Assembly (NCBI GenBank): GCA_964407495.1
Contig: CAYOVP010000018.1
Location: 1-33,953 of the forward strand
From: JAJRZX01 sp964407495
GTDB taxonomy: Bacteria > Desulfobacterota > GWC2-55-46 > JADFVP01
DNA length: 33,953 bases
Direction: 5' to 3'
The position numbers and the translations under genes are program-made. Each line of letters begins with the position of its first letter. The first letter of the stretch is position 1. The notes below the pieces were generated by a model. The model made no database searches, had not been told where the DNA came from, and saw nothing but the letters and a program-made list of their open reading frames with translations. Shown here one piece after another: positions 16,391 through 23,764 of the stretch.

Positions 16391-16522
16391 AATAATATTC
16401 ATTAAGAATACAGTCCTATCCTTTTGCACCCACATTACGAGATTGCGCACCTCTTCCATGGGTTAGCAGGTTCGTCCACGTGTCATGACAAGCAGCCCTC
16501 TCCTATAGTCACCGTCCTCTTT

Positions 16523-17029
16523 TTACTCAACGACGAGCGGGTAATCGGGCGTGGGGTTCAGCGGGCAGCTGTAGAGGTATTTTCCGGGCTTCAGGTCTAT
16601 GACGTAGTCCTTTGTGGCGCCTGGCTCAAGGCCTCCGCCCGAGACGGACGGGAGGGTAAGCCTGCCGACTCCCCTGCCGCGGAGCCAGAAACCGAGGGTA
16701 TAGGGGACGCTTGTATTCGTGACCCTGAAGACGGTCTTTCCGGCCTTGAGGCGAAGGACCTTGAAGGTCCTCTTTCCGGCGGTCTCCCTGTTTATGCGGA
16801 CGCAGTCCTGAGAACTATGGGAGACAAAGGTCTGGGGGTGCTCCTCGGCCTCTACTATGGTGCAGGGTGTCTGGTGGAGTTCCACGATGACAGGCCCTGC
16901 GGCGTTGGCATAATGTGAGAAGACAAGGACAATAAAGACCATTGCCATGAAGAGCACTCTTTGGATGGACTTGCCCTGGCATGAGTTTAGTCTTTTTATC
17001 CCCTTTTGCATTTTCATCTTGGTCTCCAT
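16523..17029 (-). CDS. Exported cupredoxin-like protein
   Basis: A 168-residue protein with an N-terminal basic stretch, hydrophobic core VLFMAMVFIVLVFSHY and a likely cleavage near ANA-A (about 43). The mature part has a cupredoxin pattern: VIVELHQTPCTIVEAEEHP, a beta-rich core FRVTNTSVPYTLGFWLRG, and a C-terminal loop GKYLYSCPLNPTPDYPLVV where type 1 copper proteins carry Cys-His/Met ligands. Candidate ligands are H52, C56, C76 and C155; the usual His downstream of the last Cys is replaced by Asn, so copper binding is uncertain. The role, perhaps periplasmic metal handling or electron transfer, is inferred. A plausible -10 (TATAAT, minus strand, 17131-17136) lies about 100 nt upstream. Confidence 0.72.
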   Translation of the reverse strand: METKMKMQKGIKRLNSCQGKSIQRVLFMAMVFIVLVFSHYANAAGPVIVELHQTPCTIVEAEEHPQTFVSHSSQDCVRINRETAGKRTFKVLRLKAGKTVFRVTNTSVPYTLGFWLRGRGVGRLTLPSVSGGGLEPGATKDYVIDLKPGKYLYSCPLNPTPDYPLVVE

Positions 17030-17189
17030 TACTTGGAGGGGTGTTTTTTTTCGTAAGACGCGGCCCGGCAGGGCCTTCTGCAGGATCTCGTGCAGAGGGC
17101 CAGCCAGTGCCGCGTTACTACGGGGTATATATTATAAGTGTAGCAGGCGCGGCGGGTTTTGCCAGTTTTTTGACGGGCGCAGCCTAAAC

Positions 17190-17345
17190 TCTTGGTTGGG
17201 TTTCGCTTCGCTCTACCCAACCTACCCATCTATTGGTGTGCAGTGCCCGCTCTTGTAGGCCTACTTATATTGGTTTTCTTTGTCTTACTTTCTTTTTTCC
17301 AAAAGAAAGTAAGGTCTTCTAATATGCGGCCAGAGGCCGCTTCTC
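17190..17345 (-). repeat. Dispersed modular hairpin repeat, copy 4 (inverted)
   Basis: W module GTTGGGTTTCGCTTCGCTC followed by ACCCAAC (17195-17221); a palindrome GTAGGCCTAC near 17256-17265 where the middle stem belongs; CTTACTTTCTTTT (17284-17296) pairing with AAAAGAAAGTAAG (17301-17313); and GCGGCC-AGA-GGCCGC (17326-17340). An extra 7-bp, 3-nt-loop hairpin GGTGGGC-AGT-GCCCGCC follows at 17368-17384, and then C9T8 at 17388-17404. Together these occupy most of the 385-nt gap between the SUMF1-like gene and the cupredoxin gene, both on the minus strand. Confidence 0.85.
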
Positions 17346-17414
17346 TCCCTTCTGTTCCTGTCTTCTTGGTGGGCAGTGCCCGCCCTACCCCCCCCCTTTT
17401 TTTTCTTTATCTTC

Positions 17415-18383
17415 TTACCGGTCTTTTTGCGTACTCACGCACCGAAAGCCTATGAGTATGTGCCTGCTGGTTTTTGGGCGGCTGTGGCGGGCGGCTCCGC
17501 GGCAGAGGCCGGGCATGTCGTCCCAAGAGCAGGACTTCAGGATATATTTTTTCGGGTCGGTCTTTGACGGCGTACTTGTCCACTCGAAGATATTTCCGGC
17601 CATCTCGAAGACGCCGTAGGGGCTCTTGCCCTTTGGGTATCTATTTACGGGCGTGGTGCCTCCTGGGCCTGTGGCGCCGATGTTGGCGCGTGATGGGGCC
17701 CATGTATTTCCCCAGGGAAAGTATCGTCCGTCGGTGCCGCGCGCGGCCTTTTCCCACTGGTCTTCCGTTGGGATGGAGTATTTCTTAGTGCCGTCGAAAC
17801 TACCCCGCCATCTGCAGTAGGCAAGTGCGTCATCAAGGCTTACGAGGACAACGGGGTGGTCGATCTTTTCGGGCGGGGGTTTCATACTGCCGTCCTTGTC
17901 CTTCTTCCAGAGGTAGGGGATGACTTCAGCGTAGGGGTGTACGAGAAAACCCTGTCTCTCGTATTCTTCAGGGCTGATGTAGGGGGCGCGGTGGCCAGTG
18001 GCGCGGACGAACCTTTCGTACCGGCCCTCTGTCACAGGGTACTTGTCGATATAAAAGTCTTCTACAAAGACATGGCGCCTTTTTTCTCCATCGAACCACC
18101 GCCACTTTCTTGCCCAGGGGCCGCCTATGGAGTAGGCATAGTCTTTCTCCGCCTTGTCGCTACCGAGGGTGACGGCGCCGGCTGGTACGTAGACCTGCTC
18201 TATTAGAGGCGGGTCCTTGGGTATGGACGGTCTTGTCCCGGCAGAGGTCCGTCTTTTTCTATCTTCTCGTGGAACGGGGTTTTTCCTCGCGGCCATGGCT
18301 TGGGCGGGCAGGGAGAGGATAAAAAAGATGAGAAGGGCCGGGAGCATGGCCTCAAGTTGGCCTTGTCTTCTACATGGTCTCAT
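17415..18383 (-). CDS. Exported SUMF1/formylglycine-generating-enzyme-fold protein
   Basis: The chosen ATG 18383 (322 aa) has GAGGAG nine bases upstream and gives a signal peptide (LPALLIFFILSLPAQAMA). The rest is the FGE-sulfatase/SUMF1 fold: VYVPAGAVTLGSD, FYIDKYPVTEGRYERFVRATGH, HPVVLVSLDDALAYCRWRG, YSIPTEDQWEKAARG, YFPWGNTWAPSRAN, YGVFEMAGNIFEWTS, and a final ILIGFRCV. Where the family normally has RGGSW, this protein has KSCSW, with a second Cys in GLCRGAARHSR. That differs from the catalytic CxxxxC of true formylglycine-generating enzymes, so I expect a non-catalytic or differently acting exported member. No sulfatase is nearby. The frame is also open to 18410. Confidence 0.82.
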   Translation of the reverse strand: MRPCRRQGQLEAMLPALLIFFILSLPAQAMAARKNPVPREDRKRRTSAGTRPSIPKDPPLIEQVYVPAGAVTLGSDKAEKDYAYSIGGPWARKWRWFDGEKRRHVFVEDFYIDKYPVTEGRYERFVRATGHRAPYISPEEYERQGFLVHPYAEVIPYLWKKDKDGSMKPPPEKIDHPVVLVSLDDALAYCRWRGSFDGTKKYSIPTEDQWEKAARGTDGRYFPWGNTWAPSRANIGATGPGGTTPVNRYPKGKSPYGVFEMAGNIFEWTSTPSKTDPKKYILKSCSWDDMPGLCRGAARHSRPKTSRHILIGFRCVSTQKDR

Positions 18384-18455
18384 AGGGCAGGTCTCCTCAT
18401 GCAGGGTCATGGGGCAGGAGAACCCCTTCTCACCCCGGGTTTCATAATGGCCGTA

Positions 18456-19103
18456 TCATTTCTTCCTGCCAAGCGGTCGTAGTTCCACTTTCAGCCTGCC
18501 AAGAGGCGCATTAGGGACCTCGATGTATCTCCAGCCAATGGGTATGGCCCCGGCAAGACCTGGGAGAAAGAGTGGTATTGTATTGGGCACCTTAAGGAGG
18601 GTGGTCTCTTTCAGGAGGTCTTCTGTGGTTAGGATTATCATATACTTGTCTTCTGCGTTCTCTTCTTTGACGGGTATCTCGGCAAAGAGCCCCCTTCTGA
18701 AGCCAAAGAAGGACTCCATGTTCTCAAAGGCGTCTTCACGTACTTCACGTGTCACCTCGAATTTTTTGTCAAGGAATATCACTACGGGAAAGAAGATATA
18801 GGACTTCTCGGGCCTGTCGCCGACGAAATAACTTCTTACGGTTATCCTGTAGGGCCGTGAAAAATCAGGTAGTTCAAAGGCCTTGAAAAAACTCTTCCCA
18901 GTGCTGAATCGTGCCGCTGGCGTACTGGCCTTGAGATAGAAATTTCTCCCCTTCCCAATCTCGATCTTCTCGTACCTGAACTCACTGAATTTCTTACAGC
19001 ACGAAGGCGCCTCCTCGTATGCCTTCCTTACAGTCTCGATGCTCGCGGTGCAGGAGATGAGCAGAAGGCAGATGAGTACGAGGAAAGGGGCGGTTCTTTT
19101 CAT
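18456..19103 (-). CDS. MalM-like outer-membrane/periplasmic lipoprotein
   Basis: With start ATG 19103 (215 aa) the N-terminus is a lipoprotein signal, MKRTAPFLVLICLLLISC, with the lipidated Cys at 18. A frame running back to 19163 adds 20 residues that would bury this signal. The following sequence (FSTGKSFFKAFELPDFSRPYRITVRSYFVGD, then YIFFPVVIFLDKKFEV) resembles MalM, the maltose-operon periplasmic protein. No maltose genes are present, so the ancestral function cannot be assumed; a cell-envelope role is likely. Upstream and downstream genes are also exported or membrane proteins on the same strand. Confidence 0.72.
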   Translation of the reverse strand: MKRTAPFLVLICLLLISCTASIETVRKAYEEAPSCCKKFSEFRYEKIEIGKGRNFYLKASTPAARFSTGKSFFKAFELPDFSRPYRITVRSYFVGDRPEKSYIFFPVVIFLDKKFEVTREVREDAFENMESFFGFRRGLFAEIPVKEENAEDKYMIILTTEDLLKETTLLKVPNTIPLFLPGLAGAIPIGWRYIEVPNAPLGRLKVELRPLGRKK

Positions 19104-19226
19104 CTCAACCCTTCGAGAAGAGCGTACCGCATGTTCTGTCGTGCCGGCAGGTGGGCTTACCATCTACAGGGGATCCGGCCTCACCTGGCCCCGCGGCCTC
19201 TGGTCTCTATGAAGAACAGCGGCGAC

Positions 19227-19481
19227 TCAGCCGAACTTGAGTTTCAGTGCAAGGACAATTGTAGTAAAGGCCAGCGTAATGCCATTTGCAACGATTATGG
19301 GCATGCTCTTGATGAAAAGGCCGTATACGAGCCAGAGAAAGATGCCTACCTCCAGTGTAAGGTACATGAGGAGCGAGATATCCTTGGTCTCCCTGTTCTT
19401 GATTATCTTCAGGGCCTGGGGAACGAAGGAGAATGTGGTAAAGAACGCGGCCACCAGGCCGATTATTGTTACTGTGCCCAT
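19227..19481 (-). CDS. SemiSWEET-type sugar transporter (PQ-loop, MtN3 family)
   Basis: An 84-residue membrane protein with three predicted helices. It has the PQ-loop motif in TTFSFVPQALKIIKNRETKDIS (Pro-Gln at about 21-22), then MYLTLEVGIFLWLVYGLFI and a third helix IIVANGITLAFTTIVLALKL. The length and one triple-helix bundle match bacterial SemiSWEETs, which dimerise in the inner membrane to move small sugars. The substrate cannot be read from sequence. It is surrounded by gaps of 123 and 196 nt, so it may have its own promoter. Confidence 0.88.
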   Translation of the reverse strand: MGTVTIIGLVAAFFTTFSFVPQALKIIKNRETKDISLLMYLTLEVGIFLWLVYGLFIKSMPIIVANGITLAFTTIVLALKLKFG

Positions 19482-19677
19482 GGTATAGTAGTTAAGGGCA
19501 TGGAAGGGTATCTGTCAAGGCGTATCTGGATATTTGCAGGATATGGTTGGGCCAGGGGGCCAATGAATAGTACCCTCACTCTCTCTGGCATGGCTACTGT
19601 GGCCCTTCTCCGGCCCGCATGGGGGGGGAGGGCCGAAGAAGGCTTTTTTCAGTATATGTGACGGGCTTGGCCCTCCT

Positions 19678-19977
19678 CTACCCTCTGTCAAGGTGTCTTT
19701 CCACTGCCTCGACTTTCCCTCTTATCCTGTTCTTTGGTTTTGCGGGCCTCTCGTCTATGGTGATGTTTACGAGGATCCTCCCGGCCATCTTGAGGGCCTT
19801 GGCGCGGCAGTACCTGATGAGGTCCATTACCTCGTCCCACTCTCCCTCCACTATGGTGCCCATGGCCGTGAGGCTGTAGTCGAGGCCGCTCTTTTCCACA
19901 ATCTTGATGAGTTCGGCCACAAAGGGGCTCAGGCTCTCATCCGTTCCTATGGGTATTATGCTGAACTGGGCTAACAT
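19678..19977 (-). CDS. MTH1187 family thiamine-binding protein (DUF77)
   Basis: A 99-residue single-domain protein, MLAQFSIIPIGTDESLSPFVAELIKIVEKSGLDYSLTAMGTIVEGEW and on, matching the MTH1187/YqgV/YkoF-like family. The conserved PIG-S/P-FVAE, DY-TAMGT-EG and RI-V-ITID--P segments are all present. Members are ferredoxin-fold proteins reported to bind thiamine or its pyrimidine, often with unclear physiology. The gene begins 34 nt after amrS, so the two are probably co-transcribed. No THI-box structure is visible upstream. Confidence 0.85.
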   Translation of the reverse strand: MLAQFSIIPIGTDESLSPFVAELIKIVEKSGLDYSLTAMGTIVEGEWDEVMDLIRYCRAKALKMAGRILVNITIDERPAKPKNRIRGKVEAVERHLDRG

Positions 19978-20011
19978 CTCTTCCAGACCCCCTTTCCCTT
20001 ATCCACTTCTC

Positions 20012-21034
20012 TCAAGACCAGACGCCGTCTATGGCAGACCCGCAGTCCGGGCAACTGGAGTCTTTCAGAAGGACATCTCCAACGCTGAACCCCCTTCGTT
20101 CTATCAGGAGGCGTCCGCACCCGTAGCAGTAAGTGGACTCACCTCTGAGCCCGGGTATATTGCCTGTGTATACATACCTGAGGCCCTCTTCAAGCCCTAT
20201 CTCCCTGGCCCTTACGAGTGTCTCGGCCTTTGTGGGCGGGGCGTCGAGGAGTTTGTACGTGGGGTAGAAGGCGCTGATGTGCCAGGGCATGGCCTTGTCG
20301 GTCTTGCAGATCCAGCGTGCTATCTCTCGGAGTTCTTCTGGCGAGTCGTTGTAGCCCGGGATGATGAGTGTAGTCACCTCTACCCAGATGCCTAGCCTTC
20401 TCATCTCCGTGATGCTCTCGAGGACAGGGGCAAGCCTTGCGCCGCAGACCTTTCTGTAAAAGTCCTCGGAAAAGGACTTTATGTCTACGTTTGCCGCGTC
20501 GAGGACGCCATCCAAGTCCGCAAGACACTCACGAGTCATGTAGCCGTTGGTGACGAAGATATTGGAGAGCCCCCCGGCCTTTGCCCTCAGGCCCGTATCG
20601 AGGGCGAACTCGAAGAATATGGTGGGCTCTGTGTAGGTGTAGGAGATGCTCCGGCACTGCCTCTGGACCGCGGCCTCTACGACAGAACCGGGCGTGGTCT
20701 CTTCGCCCGGTATCTCCTCAGCGCCGTGGGTCCTGTGGGTTATCTGCGAGATCTCGTAGTTCTGACAGTGCCTGCATCTGAAGTTGCACCCAACGGTAGC
20801 AATGGAGTAGGAGTCTGTGCCCGGAAGAAAGTGAAAGAGGGGTTTCTTCTCGATGGGATCGGTATGAGCGGCTATGAGCGAGCCATAGACAAGGGTTTTC
20901 AGTATGCCGCCCTCGTTCTCCCTAACGCCGCAGATGCCTCGCCTGCCTGGGCCTATATGGCAACGGAACGCGCAGAGCGCGCAGTCCACGCTCCCATCCG
21001 CCCTCTTGCTATAGAGGCGGGCCTCCTTTTTCAC
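20012..21034 (-). CDS. amrS: AmmeMemoRadiSam system radical SAM enzyme
   Basis: A 340-residue radical-SAM protein of the AmrS/PflA-like group. It has an N-terminal Cys-rich segment (CALCAFRCHIGPGRRGICGVREN), the 4Fe-4S/SAM motif C83-x3-C87-x2-C90 (CNFRCRHC), and a C-terminal pair CYGCG and CPDCG resembling a zinc ribbon. GTG 21034 overlaps the upstream stop by 4 nt (GTGA), indicating translational coupling with the BCAM0308-type gene. The usual partners, AMMECR1 and Memo (AmrA/AmrB), are absent from this window. The reaction is unknown; the family is inferred to modify a small molecule or protein in the cytosol. Confidence 0.9.
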   Translation of the reverse strand: MKKEARLYSKRADGSVDCALCAFRCHIGPGRRGICGVRENEGGILKTLVYGSLIAAHTDPIEKKPLFHFLPGTDSYSIATVGCNFRCRHCQNYEISQITHRTHGAEEIPGEETTPGSVVEAAVQRQCRSISYTYTEPTIFFEFALDTGLRAKAGGLSNIFVTNGYMTRECLADLDGVLDAANVDIKSFSEDFYRKVCGARLAPVLESITEMRRLGIWVEVTTLIIPGYNDSPEELREIARWICKTDKAMPWHISAFYPTYKLLDAPPTKAETLVRAREIGLEEGLRYVYTGNIPGLRGESTYCYGCGRLLIERRGFSVGDVLLKDSSCPDCGSAIDGVWS

Positions 21035-21534
21035 GCGTCTCTACTCCAGATGACACGGGCAAGTTTCACGTCCTCGCTCCACTTGTACTCTACGTCGCCC
21101 TTGTAGGCCTTCCTGAGCATTGCTCCGAGCCTCTGGGCGAACTTCTCCGTGGTAGTGGTCACCTCCATGCCATCTGCAGTCTCCCTCATCTCGATGATCC
21201 TCTCGAGGGGGTTGTGGGAGGTGGCGAGTTTTTCCTTGTTGTGGATGAGATTCCTGATCTCGTCTCTGTGGGCCTTTACGAAGCCACCCCTGAGGGTCAC
21301 AAAACCGCCCACAAAGCCGTCACGGATCTTCTGGCAGGCCGGACAGAGGACCCCGCCATGCGTGCCCTTTACTGGGGCAATGGGCCTCTTTACTTCCTCC
21401 AGGCTCCATCTCTTGTTGTGGTACACTGCACCGCACCTTGCGCAGAAAGCCCTGTCCGCGGGGTTTACCTTGTTGAGATAGGGATCAAGAGCACTGTCGA
21501 TAGCCTTTTTCCTGCCATACCTCAAGACTCTCAT
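21031..21534 (-). CDS. BCAM0308 family zinc-binding protein (NMD3-like)
   Basis: A 167-residue protein with two zinc knuckles, C31ARC34 (FCARCGAVYHNKRW) and C64PAC67 (GVLCPACQ). A long helical part (GGFVKAHRDEIRNLIHNKEKLA) and a C-terminal alpha/beta region (MEVTTTTEKFAQRLGAMLRKAYKGDVEYKWSEDVKLARVIW) follow. This resembles the BCAM0308 family and the N-terminal region of the ribosome-export factor NMD3, and suggests RNA or ribosome contact, though the function is undetermined. It is the first gene behind a good minus-strand promoter and is coupled to amrS by a 4-nt overlap. Confidence 0.8.
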   Translation of the reverse strand: MRVLRYGRKKAIDSALDPYLNKVNPADRAFCARCGAVYHNKRWSLEEVKRPIAPVKGTHGGVLCPACQKIRDGFVGGFVTLRGGFVKAHRDEIRNLIHNKEKLATSHNPLERIIEMRETADGMEVTTTTEKFAQRLGAMLRKAYKGDVEYKWSEDVKLARVIWSRDA

Positions 21535-21607
21535 CTGCGCCTCCTTTGCCGGTCAGACAAACCAAGACCAGCCCTTAAGTGACCTTACCACTATTTCCCA
21601 TACCTAT

Positions 21608-21636
21608 ATTATAGCACCAAGGCCTTTTTCTGGAAA
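21608..21636 (-). promoter_or_regulatory. Extended -10 sigma70-type promoter for the BCAM0308-amrS operon
   Basis: On the minus strand, TTTCCA (21636-21631) as -35, a 17-nt spacer, and a perfect extended -10, TGC-TATAAT (21616-21608). Predicted start is near 21601, giving a leader of about 67 nt to ATG 21534. The -35 matches four of six consensus positions, which the extended -10 would offset. Confidence 0.55.
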
Positions 21637-21701
21637 CCCCTTCTGCGGGACCTGTTGCGGCAAGAGAAGAGGCCGGCCCCTGTGGTGGTACGTGCCCTTG
21701 C

Positions 21702-22733
21702 CTAAAGTATTCTCGTGATCTCGTCTCTTTCAGGGAGGGGCAGGGGTGCTCGCCTGCCTCCCCGACTGATTGTGACACCAGGCCCTGGCCCACTGACCTG
21801 CCCGATTACAGCAGCCCTTATGCCCTCACGGCCAAGGCCTTCAGTTATCGTCCTTGCAGACCTTTGCGGGACGGCCAATAGAAGTGAGCCAGAGGCGATG
21901 AGTCCAAGGGGGTCGATGCCGAGGTACTTGCAGAGTTTTCTCGTTGAGTCGAGGATAGGGATTCTCTCTGCCCATACCTCTATACCAAGGCCCGAGGCGC
22001 AGGAGACCTCGTGCAGGGCAGCGGCGAGACCTCCCTCGGTGGGGTCGTGCATGGCGTGTACCCTGCCGGCCCTCAGTGCAGTTCTCGTTGCAGGTACTAC
22101 GCTTATGCCGGGCCGTGTCAGAAGACGGCGGCACCTCGTGATAAAGGCCTTTGAGAAGGCGCCCCTCTTTACGAGTTCGTTGCCAAGGGTGCGGGCTATG
22201 ATGCTTGTTCCCTCTATGGCAAGGCCTTGTGTAAGGATGAGGGCGTCATTACTCATGGCCCCGGCAGTGGTAATGAGCCTCCTGCGGGGCACCTCACCGA
22301 GCATCTGACCTACTATTACAGGAGAGTTGACGACAGGCGTAACCTCTGTGTGCCCTCCTACGAGGGCTATATCGAGGGAGGAACAGGCCTTGCTTATATC
22401 GCGGAAGATCTTTTCTACAGCAACTTCTTCGGCGTCTTTTTCAGGTATGAGGATGGTGGCGAGAAACCAGCGGGGCAGACCGCCCATGACGGCGATGTCA
22501 TTGGCATTCACATGTATGGCGTAGTGGCCGGCATCACCCTCTACGAGCGTGATGGGGTCTGTCTTTGCGATGAGATAGCCGCGCCTGAAGTCGAGGACAG
22601 CGGCGTCGAGCCCTATGCCAGGGCCTACGACGACACCACGGCCACTGGGTGAGGCGTACCTTTCAAGGAGATTTTCGAGCAGACGGGCCGGGAGTTTACC
22701 GGCCTTGAGGCGCGTCCTGGCGTTCTTGGCCAT
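21702..22733 (-). CDS. AIR synthase-related protein (PurM/HypE superfamily)
   Basis: Starting at ATG 22733 (343 aa; GAGG five bases upstream) the protein begins MAKNARTRLKAGKLPARLLENLL, like the HypE-related AIR synthase family. The longer frame to 22847 lacks similarity. Visible: GPGIGLDAAVLDF with the ATP/metal-binding Asp, HYAIHVNANDIAVMGGLPRWFLATIL, LVGGHTEVTP, the second-domain start GAMSNDALILTQGLAIEGTSIIA, and HDPTEGGLAAALHEV. PurM-fold proteins make ATP-activated intermediates; true HypE would sit with hyp genes and have a C-terminal Cys, and neither is seen. The substrate is unknown. The stop codon is TAG. Confidence 0.85.
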   Translation of the reverse strand: MAKNARTRLKAGKLPARLLENLLERYASPSGRGVVVGPGIGLDAAVLDFRRGYLIAKTDPITLVEGDAGHYAIHVNANDIAVMGGLPRWFLATILIPEKDAEEVAVEKIFRDISKACSSLDIALVGGHTEVTPVVNSPVIVGQMLGEVPRRRLITTAGAMSNDALILTQGLAIEGTSIIARTLGNELVKRGAFSKAFITRCRRLLTRPGISVVPATRTALRAGRVHAMHDPTEGGLAAALHEVSCASGLGIEVWAERIPILDSTRKLCKYLGIDPLGLIASGSLLLAVPQRSARTITEGLGREGIRAAVIGQVSGPGPGVTISRGGRRAPLPLPERDEITRIL

Positions 22734-22925
22734 GAAGACCTCGCGGGCTGGCGCTACGAAGGGCGCGGACTTGTTGGGGGCGTTAAGACCCTCTATCTCC
22801 CCCTGCCTGGCAAGAAGGCCTGGAGCAAGGGCCGGCGTTGCTGCCAAGGCCCTGGCGGACTCTGGGGCAGGGCGGTTGCCTTGGTGCTCACCGCTTCTCG
22901 CGCTCCACCCCTCTCCAGGCCCTGG

Positions 22926-23234
22926 TCAGGCCTCTTTTTTCTTGAGAAAACTCTCTCTTCGCCTCTGGAATGCGTCTTTTCCCGCCTCAAAGGCGGCGCG
23001 AAGGTCATCTTTCCTGTGCCCCATTATGTCTCTTATCTTCTCTGCACCGGAGTCAAGACTCTCCTTCGCGTCTTCGAACTTGTCTTTAGTCCACTCCCCT
23101 GCCTCGTCCACGCCGTCCCTTATCTTCTCCCTCGTCTCTCTGCCCGAGGCCGGCGCAAAGAGCAGGGCAATGGCCGCTCCGGCCATGCCGCCTGCGAGAA
23201 ACGCCAGTAGTGTGCTACCCTTTCCCTTCGACAT
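22926..23234 (-). CDS. YtxH domain-containing protein
   Basis: A 102-residue protein. It has a short basic N-terminus, a glycine/alanine-rich hydrophobic helix (LLAFLAGGMAGAAIALLFAPASG) and then a charged, coiled, apolipoprotein-like helix (ETREKIRDGVDEAGEWTKDKFEDAKESLDSGAEKI and on). This is the YtxH/general-stress layout. It overlaps the upstream DUF948 gene by 20 nt, and the two families are often neighbours, suggesting a joint envelope or stress role. Its start sits inside the C-terminal codons of DUF948. Confidence 0.85.
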   Translation of the reverse strand: MSKGKGSTLLAFLAGGMAGAAIALLFAPASGRETREKIRDGVDEAGEWTKDKFEDAKESLDSGAEKIRDIMGHRKDDLRAAFEAGKDAFQRRRESFLKKKEA

Positions 23235-23670
23235 CTTCTCCCGCTCCTTTCTCTGTATCGTCCTTCTGCGATGTTCTTACTCCTTTTGCCTCCCCGCCTT
23301 CTTCACTGCCCCCGTCCTGCGCAGACTTCATGAACTGCCTCAGCCCGTACTGAAAGCCGATGATGAGGCTGAGGAGGGTGAGAAGGGGGGTCTTTATATT
23401 CAGAGTTATGAACTCGGCAGTGGTGGATAGGCGGGTGGAGAGGTCCTTGAGCCTCTTCACCAGGACCTCCACTTCGCCTGCTCTGTCGCTGGTCTTCTTG
23501 ATGAGATCGTTCAGTGCGTCAACGGTCTTCTTGCCCTGGCCCGTCAGGTCCTCTACGGAGCGCGCTGTCTTTTTTATCTGTATGAGAGCCGGTATGGCGA
23601 AGATTACGAGTATGAGGAAGGCGAGGGCAATGATAAGGACTGCTATCTCGTATATGCTTGCGGTTATCAT
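23215..23670 (-). CDS. DUF948 domain-containing membrane protein
   Basis: With ATG 23670 the protein is 151 aa: MITASIYEIAVLIIALAFLILVIFAIPALI is a single N-terminal membrane helix. It is followed by a long coiled-coil-like helix (TARSVEDLTGQGKKTVDALNDLIKKTSDRAGEVEVLVKRLKD) and a second hydrophobic segment (TPLLTLLSLIIGFQYGLRQF), with a charged tail. This matches DUF948. The frame extends to 23778 but the added 36 residues are Arg/Gly-rich and probably untranslated. It is the upstream partner of the YtxH gene. Confidence 0.83.
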   Translation of the reverse strand: MITASIYEIAVLIIALAFLILVIFAIPALIQIKKTARSVEDLTGQGKKTVDALNDLIKKTSDRAGEVEVLVKRLKDLSTRLSTTAEFITLNIKTPLLTLLSLIIGFQYGLRQFMKSAQDGGSEEGGEAKGVRTSQKDDTEKGAGEDVEGKG

Positions 23671-23764
23671 GGTCTCTGTCCTTCTCCCTCCCCTCGGTCT
23701 CAGTATACCCCCCGCTCGTCTTATGTCAAGACCGGGGCGGATGTCGGCCTGGCAGAGGGCCGGT

